Positions 47,519-61,120 of a stretch of 64,000 bases of DNA are shown here, piece by piece. The stretch spans positions 2,294,001 to 2,358,000 of the forward strand of contig NZ_CP042220.2 in the NCBI RefSeq assembly GCF_007858975.2, read 5' to 3'. The DNA is from Dickeya poaceiphila. Lineage in GTDB: Bacteria > Pseudomonadota > Gammaproteobacteria > Enterobacterales > Enterobacteriaceae. The position numbers were made by a program, and so were the translations under genes. Numbering within the stretch: the first letter of the stretch is position 1; each line of letters opens with the position of its first letter. The notes below the pieces were generated by a model, which saw only the letters and a list, made by a program, of their open reading frames with translations, searched no databases and was not told the DNA's origin.

Positions 47519-47540
47519 GTGGTTTTTATGGTTTCTATGG
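47519..47540. repeat. Phased ATGG array 2 in the citrate control region
   Basis: GTGG at 47519, then ATGG at 47528 and 47537, again 9 bases apart with T-rich fillers. It begins 83 bases from array 1, about eight helical turns, which suits cooperative binding by the same factor. Confidence 0.5.
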
Positions 47541-47774
47541 TGCGAAAGGCTCTTATTTAAATAAGAATAGACATATGTTGATAAAAAGTAATTAAGATGT
47601 CTATTATGCGTGACGCTTTATTTACACCTTATTTAAAATAACAGAAAAGAGAATACTATTTTCACAATCTGCGCGAAACGCTTCACAAGACCATTTTTTA
47701 TCCCCTTACTTTTACGCCATTCATGATAAATTAGCCACCTCCGATTCAATCGGTCTACCGGTGATTAGCACATT

Positions 47775-49370
47775 ATGACTGTCAGACTATCGTTCCATCT
47801 CAAGCTGTTCATCTACCTGATGATCTTTTTTTCTCTGCTGCTTATCACTGTAGGGCTTTACTACTATCGGGCGGTAGATCAGCAGCTTTATGACGAATTG
47901 GGTAGCCGGGCACAGATTCAGGCGCGTGAAATCGCAATTATCCCTTCGCTTATCGAGGCAGTAAAACACCGCGACACCGCCACCATCGACGACCTGGTCG
48001 ATCAAATCAAGGCGCGCAGCGACGCCAGCTTTATCGTCATCGGTGATCGCAACGCCACCCATCTGTATCATTCGGAAGAACCGTCATTGCTCGGTACCGA
48101 CATGATCGGCGGCGATAATAAAGAGGTATTAGAGGGGCAAAGCACTATCACCCTACGGCGTGGGGCTATTGGTACCTCACTGCGCAGCAAGGCACCGATC
48201 ATGGCAGGCGATCAGGTCATCGGTATCGTATCGGTAGGATATCTGAAAAAGCACATCGACAACCTGACACTTAGCAAAGCTGCTCATGTTGGCCTTGCTA
48301 TCGTCGCTATGCTGGTTGCCCTATTCTTCTTTTCCTTGTGGTTCTCCCGTAATTTGAAAAAACAGATGTTCGGGCTGGAACCACTGGAAATCCGGCTGCT
48401 GGTGCGGCAACAAAAAGCGCTACTGGAATCTATTTATGAAGGTGTTATTGCCATCGATAAGCAACGCAACATTGCGGTTATCAACCATGCGGCCAAAGAT
48501 CTGCTGGGTCTGGTGACGCCCTCATATCAACTGCGCGGCAAACTAATCGACGAGGTGATTACACCTGTCTCCTTTTTCTCCAGTGAAGAGATATGGACAA
48601 CCGACACCCATGACGAGATCTGCCGTTTCAACCACATCACGGTGATTGCCAGTCGCGTACGCATTATGCTGGAAGATGAACTACAGGGCTGGGTGATCAG
48701 TTTTCGCGACAAGAACGATATTCACACCCTGAGTATGCAACTCAGTCAGGTCAAACGCTATGCCAACAGCCTGCGCATTTTGCGACACGAACAACTAAAC
48801 TGGACTGCCACGCTGGCTGGGTTGCTGCACCTGCGTCGCTATGATGAAGCAGTACGCTACATTGAAGCGCAGTCCGAAGGGGCGCAGGTGGTTCTTGATT
48901 TCATCTCCAGTCGATTCTGTTCACCGGCGCTTTGTGGACTGCTGCTTGGCAAATACGCCAGCGCCCGTGAAAAAGGCATAGAACTACACTTTGATCCGCG
49001 CTGTCAGCTCAACAGTATCCCCGCCTCGCTCAATGAAACAGAGCTGATGTCAATTATTGGGAATTTAATCGATAATGCAGTAGAGGCCACACTTGCCAGT
49101 ACCCGTACCTACTATCCTGTTGAAGTATATATACACGATGGCGAACAGGAATTGGTCATTGAAGTCGCTGATCAGGGTACAGGGATTGACCCGGCCCTTG
49201 CAGATCGGGTATTTGAAATGGGCGTCACCAGCAAACAGGAAGGCGATCACGGGTTGGGCCTGTATTTGGTTGCCAATTATGTCAGTCAGGCTCAGGGTGT
49301 GATCGAAGTTTCTGACAATTCGCCTTACGGCGCTATTTTTTCTATTTTTATTCCAAAAACCACCATATAA
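47775..49370 (+). CDS. citA: Citrate sensor histidine kinase CitA (DpiB)
   Basis: CitA senses external citrate and controls citrate fermentation genes. The 531-residue kinase has a transmembrane helix at about residues 9-29, a periplasmic PAS-like domain (RAQIQAREIAIIPSLIEAVK onward), a second helix at about 173-193, a cytoplasmic PAS domain (YEGVIAIDKQRNIAVINHAA), the phospho-His segment LRHEQLNWTATLAGLLHL, and the ATPase boxes NLIDNAVEA, DQGTGIDP and GDHGLGLYLV. It is divergent from the transporter gene and followed 24 bases later by citB. Confidence 0.93.
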   Translation: MTVRLSFHLKLFIYLMIFFSLLLITVGLYYYRAVDQQLYDELGSRAQIQAREIAIIPSLIEAVKHRDTATIDDLVDQIKARSDASFIVIGDRNATHLYHSEEPSLLGTDMIGGDNKEVLEGQSTITLRRGAIGTSLRSKAPIMAGDQVIGIVSVGYLKKHIDNLTLSKAAHVGLAIVAMLVALFFFSLWFSRNLKKQMFGLEPLEIRLLVRQQKALLESIYEGVIAIDKQRNIAVINHAAKDLLGLVTPSYQLRGKLIDEVITPVSFFSSEEIWTTDTHDEICRFNHITVIASRVRIMLEDELQGWVISFRDKNDIHTLSMQLSQVKRYANSLRILRHEQLNWTATLAGLLHLRRYDEAVRYIEAQSEGAQVVLDFISSRFCSPALCGLLLGKYASAREKGIELHFDPRCQLNSIPASLNETELMSIIGNLIDNAVEATLASTRTYYPVEVYIHDGEQELVIEVADQGTGIDPALADRVFEMGVTSKQEGDHGLGLYLVANYVSQAQGVIEVSDNSPYGAIFSIFIPKTTI

Positions 49371-49394
49371 CCAAAACCAGGGAATACGAGTATC

Positions 49395-50120
49395 ATGTCG
49401 ATTGCGAGCACCATGCCGACTGAACGACCTATTGAAAATTTCGACATTCTGATCGTCGAAGATGAAAGAAAGCTGGCAAATATCCACGCAGAATTTATTG
49501 AGAAAAACTTTGCGCTGCGAGTAGTGGGCATCGCCTCAACCCTGAACGAAGCCAAACGCATGTTGCAGCAGTACCGACCCCGATTGATGCTGTTGGACAA
49601 CTACCTGCCGGACGGTGAAGGCGTTCAACTTATTGAAAGCGACCTGATGCGCAGTATTAATTGTTCGGTCATTTTCATTACCGCCGCCAGTGACATGAAC
49701 ACCTGTGCGCAAGCTATTCGGTGTGGAGCCTTTGATTACATCATCAAGCCAGTATCGTACCCTCGCTTGCGCTCATCGCTTGAACGGTTTATCCAATTTG
49801 TCAAAACCCAATATACCTACAAAGTCGTTGATCAGCAGAACGTGGACGTGCTCTACCAATTGCAGGCGTCCACTGTGCCTAATGGCCCCGGTAGTAAAGG
49901 TATTGAAGAGAACACACTCAGTCTGATCAAACAGATTTTTCAGAACCAACCGGAAACGCTGTTTTCCGTGGATGAGGTCGTGGAGAAAACTGGACTGAGT
50001 AAAACCACTGCCCGACGTTATCTGGAATACGGGCTTGAAAACCAGTTTCTGGATGTAGAGATGCGTTACGGCAAGATTGGACATCCCCGGCGTCTGTATC
50101 GTAAAAAACATCTGGACTGA
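49395..50120 (+). CDS. citB: Response regulator CitB (DpiA)
   Basis: CitB is the DNA-binding partner of CitA and activates citrate lyase and transporter genes. The 241-residue product has a receiver domain with the acidic pair in ILIVEDERK (about residues 18-26), phospho-Asp in LMLLDNYLPDGEG (about 62-74) and Lys in YIIKPVSYPRLRSSL. The C-terminal helix-turn-helix is seen as EVVEKTGLSKTTARRYLEYG (about 197-216), typical of the CitB/DcuR family. The start could also be the ATG seven codons later. Confidence 0.93.
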   Translation: MSIASTMPTERPIENFDILIVEDERKLANIHAEFIEKNFALRVVGIASTLNEAKRMLQQYRPRLMLLDNYLPDGEGVQLIESDLMRSINCSVIFITAASDMNTCAQAIRCGAFDYIIKPVSYPRLRSSLERFIQFVKTQYTYKVVDQQNVDVLYQLQASTVPNGPGSKGIEENTLSLIKQIFQNQPETLFSVDEVVEKTGLSKTTARRYLEYGLENQFLDVEMRYGKIGHPRRLYRKKHLD

Positions 50121-50424
50121 CACACGCTCAGCTACCCTATTCTTTTCCTTAAGCCTGTCGGCTGCCACTCGCCGGCATGGCTCCTCTGTAGCTATCGGGC
50201 ATCGTTCGATTCCGAGAGCGTTAGTAGCCAGCATAATGCTACAGGCACCGCACGTTTGAGGATGCCAGATTCAGTCAACGGTCTAAGCCTGATTAGGCAT
50301 TTCTCCAAAATAGCAGCCTTACAGCGTAAAAAACAGCCATACCGCAAAATACAACTACATATCCAAGACGATTGGGCTTCTTTCTAAACGCACTGACTTA
50401 ATCGTTTTGACGTTATCTTCACGT

Positions 50425-50451
50425 ACGGCCCACTACTGGCGGGCCGTTTTT
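50425..50451 (+). terminator. Probable terminator of citAB
   Basis: Stem ACGGCCC / GGGCCGT around a short AT-containing loop, followed by TTTTT. It lies about 300 bases after the citB stop, so the transcript may carry a long 3' end, or an earlier stop signal was missed. Confidence 0.65.
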
Positions 50452-50480
50452 ACATCCACCATGTTTTTACATCCACCATG
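50447..50480. repeat. Perfect 17-base tandem duplication
   Basis: The unit TTTTTACATCCACCATG occurs twice, back to back, starting in the T-run of the citAB terminator. Confidence 0.85.
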
Positions 50481-50517
50481 CTAAGCCGATAATCCAGTCA
50501 GCTGCCGCCGTTACATC

Positions 50518-51339
50518 CTAAAACACCATGGTCATCGGGTCCGGATGCTGATACTCAAACCCTAGTTCACTACAAATCCGCTGCCCGTCGATCAATCTGG
50601 CCTGCGCCGGGTCGCCCGACAGAAATTGCGGCGGCTCCAGCCTCATCTGGCGCGCCTGTTCCGGATAAAAATCCTGTTTAGCCGGATGTCCCGATGCGCA
50701 CAAATTGTAGAGGTGACCACCGTGTGGACGCTGTAGCAACAGCGCGATAGCACTGATCACATCTTCCAAATGGACCAGATTCACACCATGACTGCCATCC
50801 GGAAGATCTCGACGCCCGGCAAGAAAACGTCCCGGATGACGGTTATTTCCTACCAGCCCGGCCAGCCGCAAAATATCCACTTCGGTATGCGGCAGTGCGT
50901 GCAACCATTGCTCAAGCGCCAGTAAAACCTTACCTGTACCGGTTTCTGGCTGTAACGGACTACTTTCTTTCACCCGACCGCTGACCGAACCGTAAACCGA
51001 AATGGAACTGGTGTACATAATGCGCGGCACCCCATGAGCCAATGCGCTATCGACCACCTGCTGTACCGCCTGCAGATAAGTACCGCCCGCGCGCTCAAGT
51101 CGCCCTGGCGGCAAGGTGATAATCAACGCATCCACATTCAGCAAGAGATCCAACTCATCAGGTTCGCACTCTAATTCCGGCGTCAGCGACAGTCGATAAC
51201 ACTCCACTCCCGACAACTGTGCTGCGGTTACCCCATCATCAGTGCTTTTGCTGCCGACCACTTGATACCCGCGGTTCTGTAACGCCAACGCCAGCGGCAT
51301 CCCCAGCCAGCCAAGCCCGATTATCGATACCTTTTTCAT
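50518..51339 (-). CDS. yeeZ: NAD(P)-binding epimerase-like protein YeeZ
   Basis: A 273-residue extended short-chain dehydrogenase-like protein. The nucleotide-binding site is VSIIGLGWLGMPLALAL (residues 4-20), and YTSSISVYGSVSGRV (about 105-119) contains the YGxxxG-like segment; DILRLAGLVGNNRHP follows. The substrate is not established. The ORF extends to 51381, but MKKVSIIG at 51339 has an AGGAGAAC site. In E. coli yeeZ also lies just upstream of the his operon and divergent from it. Confidence 0.9.
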   Translation of the reverse strand: MKKVSIIGLGWLGMPLALALQNRGYQVVGSKSTDDGVTAAQLSGVECYRLSLTPELECEPDELDLLLNVDALIITLPPGRLERAGGTYLQAVQQVVDSALAHGVPRIMYTSSISVYGSVSGRVKESSPLQPETGTGKVLLALEQWLHALPHTEVDILRLAGLVGNNRHPGRFLAGRRDLPDGSHGVNLVHLEDVISAIALLLQRPHGGHLYNLCASGHPAKQDFYPEQARQMRLEPPQFLSGDPAQARLIDGQRICSELGFEYQHPDPMTMVF

Positions 51340-51552
51340 CGTTGTTCTCCTGACTCCCCAGCGTAGATATCCCCGGTTCAATACTCTGTGCGTTCAATAC
51401 TCTGTGCTTTTCATTATGTACCCTTATCGCCCATCTGGCGGTAATGTGATTTATACACTGTGGGTAAAAAAATGTTGCACTATCACATCAACATGGTTTA
51501 GGTTAACCGGCAGGCAACATCACTTTGTATTTTACGATAAAGAGACGAATTC

Positions 51553-51600
51553 ATGTTACGTGTCAACATTAACCACCATCATCACCATCACCCTGATTAG
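51553..51600 (+). CDS. hisL: His operon leader peptide HisL
   Basis: A 15-codon leader, MLRVNINHHHHHHPD, with six consecutive His codons. Ribosome stalling at these codons when charged His-tRNA is scarce prevents the attenuator hairpin at 51664-51699 from forming. E. coli HisL has seven His in a row; here there are six. Confidence 0.96.
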   Translation: MLRVNINHHHHHHPD

Positions 51601-51663
51601 TCTTTCAGGCGATAGGTGCTGGAAGACACTCAGAATCTTCCAGTGGCGGTAGACGCGTAAGAA

Positions 51664-51699
51664 AAGCCCCCGGAAGATCGATTCCGGGGGCTTTTTTTT
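51664..51699 (+). terminator. His operon attenuator
   Basis: Perfect 11-bp stem AGCCCCCGGAA / TTCCGGGGGCT with a 6-base loop, followed by eight T. It lies between hisL and hisG and is the transcription attenuator of the operon. Confidence 0.95.
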
Positions 51700-51761
51700 G
51701 GGCCGGGAATTTTAAAAAGCCTGCTTAACAGGCATCACAGACAGGATAAATTGAGGTTCAC

Positions 51762-52661
51762 ATGCTGGATAAAACACGTTTACGTATCGCAATGCAGAAA
51801 TCAGGCCGCCTGAGCGACGACTCACGGGAACTACTGGCCCGCTGCGGCATCAAAATCAACCTGCATCAGCAGCGCCTGATTGCGTTTGCCGAAAACATGC
51901 CTATCGATATTCTGCGCGTACGCGATGACGATATTCCGGGGCTGGTGATGGATGGCGTGGTCGATTTAGGTATCATCGGTGAAAACGTGCTGGAAGAAGA
52001 GTTGCTTAACCGTCGCGCTCAAGGCGAAGATCCACGCTATTTCACGCTGCGCCGGCTGGATTTTGGTGGTTGTCGCTTGTCGCTGGCAATGCCGCTTGAT
52101 GAGGAATACACCGGTCCGCAATGTCTGCAAAACAAACGTATCGCCACATCCTATCCGCACCTGCTCAAACAGTACCTCGATAAACACGGTGTTAACTTCA
52201 AATCCTGCCTGCTTAACGGCTCAGTGGAAGTCGCGCCGCGCGCCGGTCTTGCTGACGCTATCTGCGATCTGGTTTCCACCGGCGCGACGCTCGAAGCCAA
52301 TGGTCTGCGTGAAGTGGAAGTGATTTATCGTTCCAAAGCCTGCCTGATTCAACGTGACGGCGAGATGCCAGCCGAGAAGCAGCAGTTGATCGACAAACTG
52401 TTAACCCGTATGCAGGGCGTGATTCAGGCACGCGAATCCAAATACATCATGTTGCACGCGCCCAGTGAACGTCTGGATGAAATTATCGCGCTGTTGCCAG
52501 GCGCGGAACGTCCCACCATCCTGCCGCTGGCTGGCGACCAAAACCGCGTCGCTATGCACATGGTCAGCAGCGAAACCCTGTTCTGGGAAACCATGGAAAA
52601 ACTGAAGGTGCTGGGCGCCAGCTCTATTCTGGTGCTGCCGATTGAAAAGATGATGGAGTAA
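51762..52661 (+). CDS. hisG: ATP phosphoribosyltransferase HisG
   Basis: HisG joins ATP and PRPP in the first, feedback-inhibited step of histidine synthesis. The 299-residue product is the long form, with [20 protein letters not shown] at the start, the catalytic stretch around [20 protein letters not shown] (about residues 166-185) and the C-terminal regulatory ACT-like domain. First structural gene of the operon; 4 bases separate it from hisD. Confidence 0.97.
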   Translation: MLDKTRLRIAMQKSGRLSDDSRELLARCGIKINLHQQRLIAFAENMPIDILRVRDDDIPGLVMDGVVDLGIIGENVLEEELLNRRAQGEDPRYFTLRRLDFGGCRLSLAMPLDEEYTGPQCLQNKRIATSYPHLLKQYLDKHGVNFKSCLLNGSVEVAPRAGLADAICDLVSTGATLEANGLREVEVIYRSKACLIQRDGEMPAEKQQLIDKLLTRMQGVIQARESKYIMLHAPSERLDEIIALLPGAERPTILPLAGDQNRVAMHMVSSETLFWETMEKLKVLGASSILVLPIEKMME

Positions 52662-52665
52662 TGCC

Positions 52666-55043
<2,378 letters not shown>

Positions 55044-55057
55044 TTAGAGGAATCACC

Positions 55058-56125
55058 GTGGGATTAAAGTATCTTTTTATTGACCGTGACGGCACGCTGA
55101 TTGCCGAACCGCCCGAAGACTATCAGGTTGACCGGCTGGATAAGCTGGCTTTAGAACCGGATGTTATTCCGTCGCTGCTTACTCTGCAAAAAGCCGGTTT
55201 CAAGCTGGTGATGATCACTAATCAGGATGGGTTGGGCACCAGCAGCTTCCCACAGGAAGATTTCGACCCGCCACACAACCTGATGATGCAGATTTTTACA
55301 TCGCAAGGCATTCGCTTCGAACGAGTGCTGATTTGTCCGCACTTCCCTGGCGACAACTGTGACTGTCGCAAACCGAAAACCGCGTTGGTAGACGCTTTCC
55401 TGAAAGACAACGTGATGGATAGCGCCAACAGTTTTGTGATTGGCGACCGAGAAACCGATATTCAACTGGCGCAAAACATGGGCATCACCGGCCTGCGTTA
55501 TCAACGAGATAGCCTCAACTGGCAGGCGATTACCGCCCAATTGACCAAACGCGATCGTCACGCCCATGTCAACCGTGTAACGCGTGAAACCGCTATTGAT
55601 GTCAATGTCTGGCTGGACCGCGAAGGCGGCAGCAAGATCCATACCGGAGTCGGCTTTTTCGACCACATGCTGGACCAGATTGCTACCCACGGCGGTTTTC
55701 GCCTCAACATCGACGTAAAAGGCGATCTGTATATCGACGATCACCACACGGTAGAAGATACCGGGCTGGCGCTGGGTGAAGCGTTAAACAACGCGCTGGG
55801 AGACAAACGCGGCATTGGCCGCTTTGGCTTTGTGCTGCCGATGGATGAATGTCTCGCGCGCTGCGCACTTGATATCTCTGGCCGTCCGCATCTGGAATAT
55901 AAGGCAGAGTTCAACTATCAACGCGTCGGTGATCTCAGTACCGAAATGGTGGAACACTTCTTTCGTTCCCTCTCCTACGCGATGGGCTGTACCCTGCACC
56001 TGAAAACCAAAGGGCGTAACGATCATCATCGTGTCGAAAGTCTGTTCAAGGTGTTTGGCCGTGCACTGCGTCAGGCTATCCGAGTGGAGGGCGATACCCT
56101 GCCCAGTTCCAAAGGAGTGCTGTGA
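55058..56125 (+). CDS. hisB: Bifunctional histidinol phosphatase/IGP dehydratase HisB
   Basis: HisB carries two steps. The N-terminal HAD phosphatase has [16 protein letters not shown] with nucleophile Asp (about residues 7-22) and a zinc site in [15 protein letters not shown]. The C-terminal imidazoleglycerol-phosphate dehydratase (from about residue 167) has the metal-binding [28 protein letters not shown] and [12 protein letters not shown]. Length 355, as in E. coli. It overlaps hisH by 4 bases. Confidence 0.97.
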   Translation: MGLKYLFIDRDGTLIAEPPEDYQVDRLDKLALEPDVIPSLLTLQKAGFKLVMITNQDGLGTSSFPQEDFDPPHNLMMQIFTSQGIRFERVLICPHFPGDNCDCRKPKTALVDAFLKDNVMDSANSFVIGDRETDIQLAQNMGITGLRYQRDSLNWQAITAQLTKRDRHAHVNRVTRETAIDVNVWLDREGGSKIHTGVGFFDHMLDQIATHGGFRLNIDVKGDLYIDDHHTVEDTGLALGEALNNALGDKRGIGRFGFVLPMDECLARCALDISGRPHLEYKAEFNYQRVGDLSTEMVEHFFRSLSYAMGCTLHLKTKGRNDHHRVESLFKVFGRALRQAIRVEGDTLPSSKGVL

Positions 56126-56715
56126 TGAACGTAGTGATTCTGGATACCGGCTGCGCCAACCTGTCATCCGTGAGGTATGCGGTCAAGCGACTGGGCTACG
56201 ATCCACTGGTCAGCCGCGAACCGGAAGTGGTATTACGCGCCGATAAACTGTTTCTGCCGGGCGTCGGTACCGCACAAGCAGCGATGGATCTATTGGCCGA
56301 GCGTCAGTTAATCAGCCTGATAAAAGCCTGTACCCAGCCGGTGCTGGGCATCTGCCTGGGGATGCAGTTGCTGGGTAGCCGCAGCGACGAAACCGGCGGT
56401 ATCGACACATTAGGGATTATCGATACACCGGTCGTACAGATGGCAGACCGCGGCCTGCCTCTGCCGCACATGGGCTGGAATCAGGTCACACCGCAGGCTG
56501 GTCACCGCTTGTTCCGCGATATTCCAGATGGCTCGTACTTTTATTTTGTGCACAGTTACGCTATGCCGGTGTGCGCCAATACCATTGCCCAATCCCACTA
56601 TGGCGATGCGTTTACCGCCGCGGTGCAGAAAGATAACTTCTATGGCGTCCAGTTCCATCCGGAACGCTCCGGTGCGGCAGGCGCGCAGCTACTAAAGAAT
56701 TTTCTGGAGATGTAA
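56122..56715 (+). CDS. hisH: Imidazole glycerol phosphate synthase glutaminase subunit HisH
   Basis: HisH supplies ammonia from glutamine to HisF. The 197-residue class I glutaminase has the nucleophile Cys in [11 protein letters not shown] (about residues 75-85) and the His/Glu pair in [10 protein letters not shown] (about 175-184). Here the oxyanion turn reads [12 protein letters not shown]. It precedes hisA by 6 bases. Confidence 0.97.
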   Translation: MMNVVILDTGCANLSSVRYAVKRLGYDPLVSREPEVVLRADKLFLPGVGTAQAAMDLLAERQLISLIKACTQPVLGICLGMQLLGSRSDETGGIDTLGIIDTPVVQMADRGLPLPHMGWNQVTPQAGHRLFRDIPDGSYFYFVHSYAMPVCANTIAQSHYGDAFTAAVQKDNFYGVQFHPERSGAAGAQLLKNFLEM

Positions 56716-58210
<1,495 letters not shown>

Positions 58211-58217
<7 letters not shown>

Positions 58218-58825
58218 CCGAACAACAACGAAGCCAACTCGACTGGCAAAAAACCGATGGCATGATGCCCGCCATCGTACAACATGCGGTTTCCGGTGAG
58301 GTGCTGATGCTGGGCTACATGAATCAGGAGGCGCTACAGGTCACGGAAAAAAGCGGGAAGGTCACGTTTTACTCCCGTACCAAACAGCGTTTATGGACCA
58401 AAGGCGAATCTTCCGGTCATTTCCTCAACGTGGTATCCATTACGCCGGATTGTGATAACGACACGCTGCTGATTCTGGTCAACCCAATCGGCCCAACCTG
58501 TCATCTGGGCAACAATAGCTGTTTCCACCCGGCAGAGACACAGTGGCAGTTCTTATATCAGTTAGAGCAGCTTCTTGCGGAGCGTAAGAATGCCGACCCG
58601 GCCAGTTCCTATACCGCACAGCTGTACGCCAGCGGCACCAAGCGCATCGCCCAGAAGGTTGGTGAAGAAGGGTTGGAAACCGCGCTGGCCGCCACTGTGC
58701 ATGACCGGGAAGAATTGACCAATGAAGCCTCTGATTTGGTCTATCACCTTCTGGTGCTATTGCAGGATCAGGAACTGGATTTAGGCACTATCATTCAGCG
58801 TCTGAAAGCACGTCACACGAAATAA
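58211..58825 (+). CDS. hisI: Bifunctional PR-AMP cyclohydrolase/PR-ATP pyrophosphatase HisI
   Basis: HisI (HisIE) catalyses steps two and three of the pathway. The N-terminal cyclohydrolase has [31 protein letters not shown] and the zinc-site PDCDNDTLL with CHLGNNSCF (about residues 94-102). The C-terminal pyrophosphohydrolase (from about 115) has [13 protein letters not shown] and [14 protein letters not shown]. The start is GTG within the hisF end. A terminator follows at 58836. Confidence 0.96.
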
Positions 58826-58835
58826 CCCGTCCTGC

Positions 58836-58865
58836 CCGCTTTATCACCGGTAAAGCGGTTTTTTG
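58836..58865 (+). terminator. Terminator of the his operon
   Basis: Perfect 8-bp stem CCGCTTTA / TAAAGCGG with a 7-base loop, followed by six T, 11 bases after the hisI stop. Confidence 0.93.
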
Positions 58866-58913
58866 TCTATAGAAACCTTTAAACCTGACTGTGGGTTTTC
58901 TATAGACAAAAAA
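58859..58913. repeat. Long inverted repeat between the his and ihfB terminators
   Basis: TTTTTTGTCTATAGAAACC (58859-58877) and GGTTTTCTATAGACAAAAAA (58894-58913) are complementary apart from one extra base. The outer T and A runs are the U-tracts of the two convergent terminators. Confidence 0.85.
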
Positions 58914-58934
58914 TAGCACCCAAATGGGTGCTAT
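58908..58934 (-). terminator. Terminator of ihfB
   Basis: Perfect 9-bp stem ATAGCACCC / GGGTGCTAT with a 4-base loop, followed on the minus strand by TTTTTT. About 28 bases after the ihfB stop. Confidence 0.92.
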
Positions 58935-58962
58935 CTATAAAACAGGCGTTACGGCTGACTAA

Positions 58963-59247
58963 TCAACCATAAATGTTGGCGCGGTCACGTAGCTCTTTAC
59001 CCGGTTTGAAATGAGGAACATATTTGCCTTCCAGTTCCACTTTCTCACCAGTTTTCGGATTACGGCCTAAGCGCGGCGCACGGTAGTGGAGTGAAAAACT
59101 GCCAAACCCACGGATTTCGATGCGATCACCGCTGGCCAGTGTTGTGGCCATCTGTTCCAGCATCTCTTTCACCGCATCCTCAACCACCTTGGCCGGGATA
59201 TGAGATTGCTGTCCAGCAAGTCTTTCGATAAGTTCAGACTTGGTCAT
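58963..59247 (-). CDS. ihfB: Integration host factor subunit beta
   Basis: IHF beta pairs with IhfA to bend DNA at specific sites. The 94-residue product begins [20 protein letters not shown] and has the DNA-binding arm [20 protein letters not shown] with the intercalating Pro. The ORF extends to 59280, but the family Met at 59247 follows an AGGAATC site. It lies downstream of rpsA on the same strand, as in E. coli, where comEC would follow; here the his operon does. Confidence 0.97.
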   Translation of the reverse strand: MTKSELIERLAGQQSHIPAKVVEDAVKEMLEQMATTLASGDRIEIRGFGSFSLHYRAPRLGRNPKTGEKVELEGKYVPHFKPGKELRDRANIYG

Positions 59248-59340
59248 GATTCCTCCAAGCATGTGGTCAGTTAATGCCACGTTAACTTACTACCGTTTGA
59301 GGTTGGGCAGCAAGCGAGAGAGCTGCCCAACCCACCGTCA

Positions 59341-61014
59341 TTACTCGCCTTTTGCAGCTTTGAAAGCTTCCGCCATGGCGTTAGAGAAGTTGCTTTCTTC
59401 CTGTTTGTTGTTAACAGAAGCAATAGCATCTTTCTCATCAGCTTCATCCTTGGCACGGATGGACAAGCTGACAACGCGGTTTTTACGATCAACGCCAGTG
59501 TATTTAGCTTCGATCTCGTCACCTACGCTCAGAACCAGCGTTGCGTCTTCGATGCGGTCACGAGAGGCTTCAGAAGCACGCAGATAACCTTCAACGCCAT
59601 CAGCTAATTCAACTGTAGCACCTTTGGCATCAACTGCAGTGACTTTACCTGTAACAATTGCACCTTTTTTGTTAACAGACAGGTAGTTGTTGAACGGGTC
59701 TTCAGCCAGCTGTTTCACGCCCAGGGAGATACGTTCACGCTCTGCGTCAACCTGCAGAACAACAGCAGCGATTTCGTCACCTTTCTTGTATTCGCGAACG
59801 GCTTCTTCGCCAGCCACGTTCCAGGAGATGTCGGACAGGTGCACCAGACCATCAATGCCGCCATCCAGACCGATGAAGATACCGAAGTCAGTAATAGACT
59901 TGATCTTACCTTCTACGCGGTCACCCTTGTTGTGGGTTTCAGCAAACTGCTGCCACGGATTGGCTTTGCACTGTTTCAGGCCCAGAGAGATACGGCGACG
60001 TTCTTCGTCGATATCCAGAACCATAACTTCCACCACATCACCCACGTTAACCACTTTGGACGGATGGATGTTTTTGTTGGTCCAATCCATTTCGGAAACG
60101 TGCACCAGACCTTCAACGCCTTCTTCGATTTCTACGAAGCAGCCATAATCAGTCAGGTTGGTTACGCGGCCAGTCAGCTTGGTGCCTTCCGGGTAACGTT
60201 TAGCGATAGCTACCCACGGATCTTCGCCCAGTTGCTTCAGACCCAGGGAAACACGGGTACGCTCGCGATCAAATTTCAGCACTTTGACAGTGATTTCATC
60301 GCCAACATTGACGATTTCGCTCGGATGCTTAACGCGTTTCCAGGCCATATCGGTGATGTGCAGCAGGCCGTCAACGCCGCCCAGGTCAACGAATGCGCCG
60401 TAGTCAGTGAGGTTCTTGACGATACCTTTGACTTCCATACCTTCCTGCAGGTTTTCCAGCAGTTGGTCGCGTTCAGCACTGTTTTCAGATTCGATAACAG
60501 CACGACGAGAAACAACGACGTTATTGCGTTTCTGGTCCAGCTTGATAACTTTGAACTCAAGCTCTTTGCCTTCCAGATGCAGGGTGTCACGTACCGGACG
60601 AACATCTACCAGAGAACCTGGCAGGAACGCACGGATACCGTTCAGCTCAACGGTGAAACCACCTTTTACTTTACCGTTGATAACACCGGTAACAGTAGCA
60701 GCTTCTTCGTAAGCTTTTTCCAGCATCAGCCATGCTTCGTGACGTTTAGCCTTCTCACGAGACAGCAGGGTTTCACCGAAGCCGTCTTCTACCGCGTCCA
60801 GAGCTACGTCTACTTCATCACCAACCTGGATTTCAATTTCACCCTGCGCGTTTTTAAACTGTTCTACCGGAATGGCAGATTCAGATTTCAGGCCGGCATC
60901 AACCAGGACAACATCCTTATCAATGGCAACCACAACGCCACGAACAATGGAACCTGGGCGGGTTTCGATTTCTTTCAGGGATTCTTCAAAGAGTTGAGCA
61001 AAAGATTCAGTCAT
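59341..61014 (-). CDS. rpsA: 30S ribosomal protein S1
   Basis: S1 brings structured mRNAs to the 30S subunit. The 557-residue product has the E. coli length and six OB-fold S1 repeats, the most regular being [40 protein letters not shown] and [20 protein letters not shown]. The ORF extends to 61152, but [16 protein letters not shown] at 61014 is the true start. It sits 106 bases after cmk and 93 before ihfB. Confidence 0.98.
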   Translation of the reverse strand: MTESFAQLFEESLKEIETRPGSIVRGVVVAIDKDVVLVDAGLKSESAIPVEQFKNAQGEIEIQVGDEVDVALDAVEDGFGETLLSREKAKRHEAWLMLEKAYEEAATVTGVINGKVKGGFTVELNGIRAFLPGSLVDVRPVRDTLHLEGKELEFKVIKLDQKRNNVVVSRRAVIESENSAERDQLLENLQEGMEVKGIVKNLTDYGAFVDLGGVDGLLHITDMAWKRVKHPSEIVNVGDEITVKVLKFDRERTRVSLGLKQLGEDPWVAIAKRYPEGTKLTGRVTNLTDYGCFVEIEEGVEGLVHVSEMDWTNKNIHPSKVVNVGDVVEVMVLDIDEERRRISLGLKQCKANPWQQFAETHNKGDRVEGKIKSITDFGIFIGLDGGIDGLVHLSDISWNVAGEEAVREYKKGDEIAAVVLQVDAERERISLGVKQLAEDPFNNYLSVNKKGAIVTGKVTAVDAKGATVELADGVEGYLRASEASRDRIEDATLVLSVGDEIEAKYTGVDRKNRVVSLSIRAKDEADEKDAIASVNNKQEESNFSNAMAEAFKAAKGE

Positions 61015-61120
61015 GTTGATAATCTTTGGGTTTTTAAATTTAACGTCCATCTGGCTTCCTGCTCGATGGGGTTGTTTCACATCCCCACAGCATCCTTGCG
61101 GCGGGGTAAAAAAACAGAAA

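Larger units (their letters stand above)
47347..47774. promoter_or_regulatory. Divergent control region of the citrate operon and citAB
   Basis: A 428-base AT-rich region between the transporter gene and citA. It contains a CRP-like site at 47403-47418 and two phased ATGG arrays (47436-47457 and 47519-47540), each listed separately. No coding sequence seen. Confidence 0.75.
50121..50517. other. Intergenic region between convergent citB and yeeZ
   Basis: 397 bases with no recognisable gene. It contains a terminator hairpin at 50425-50451 and a 17-base tandem repeat at 50447-50480, listed separately. Confidence 0.6.

Noticed and set aside
59341..61014. Repeated sequence blocks within rpsA
   Set aside because: These are the normal S1 domain repeats of the protein, not a separate repeat element.
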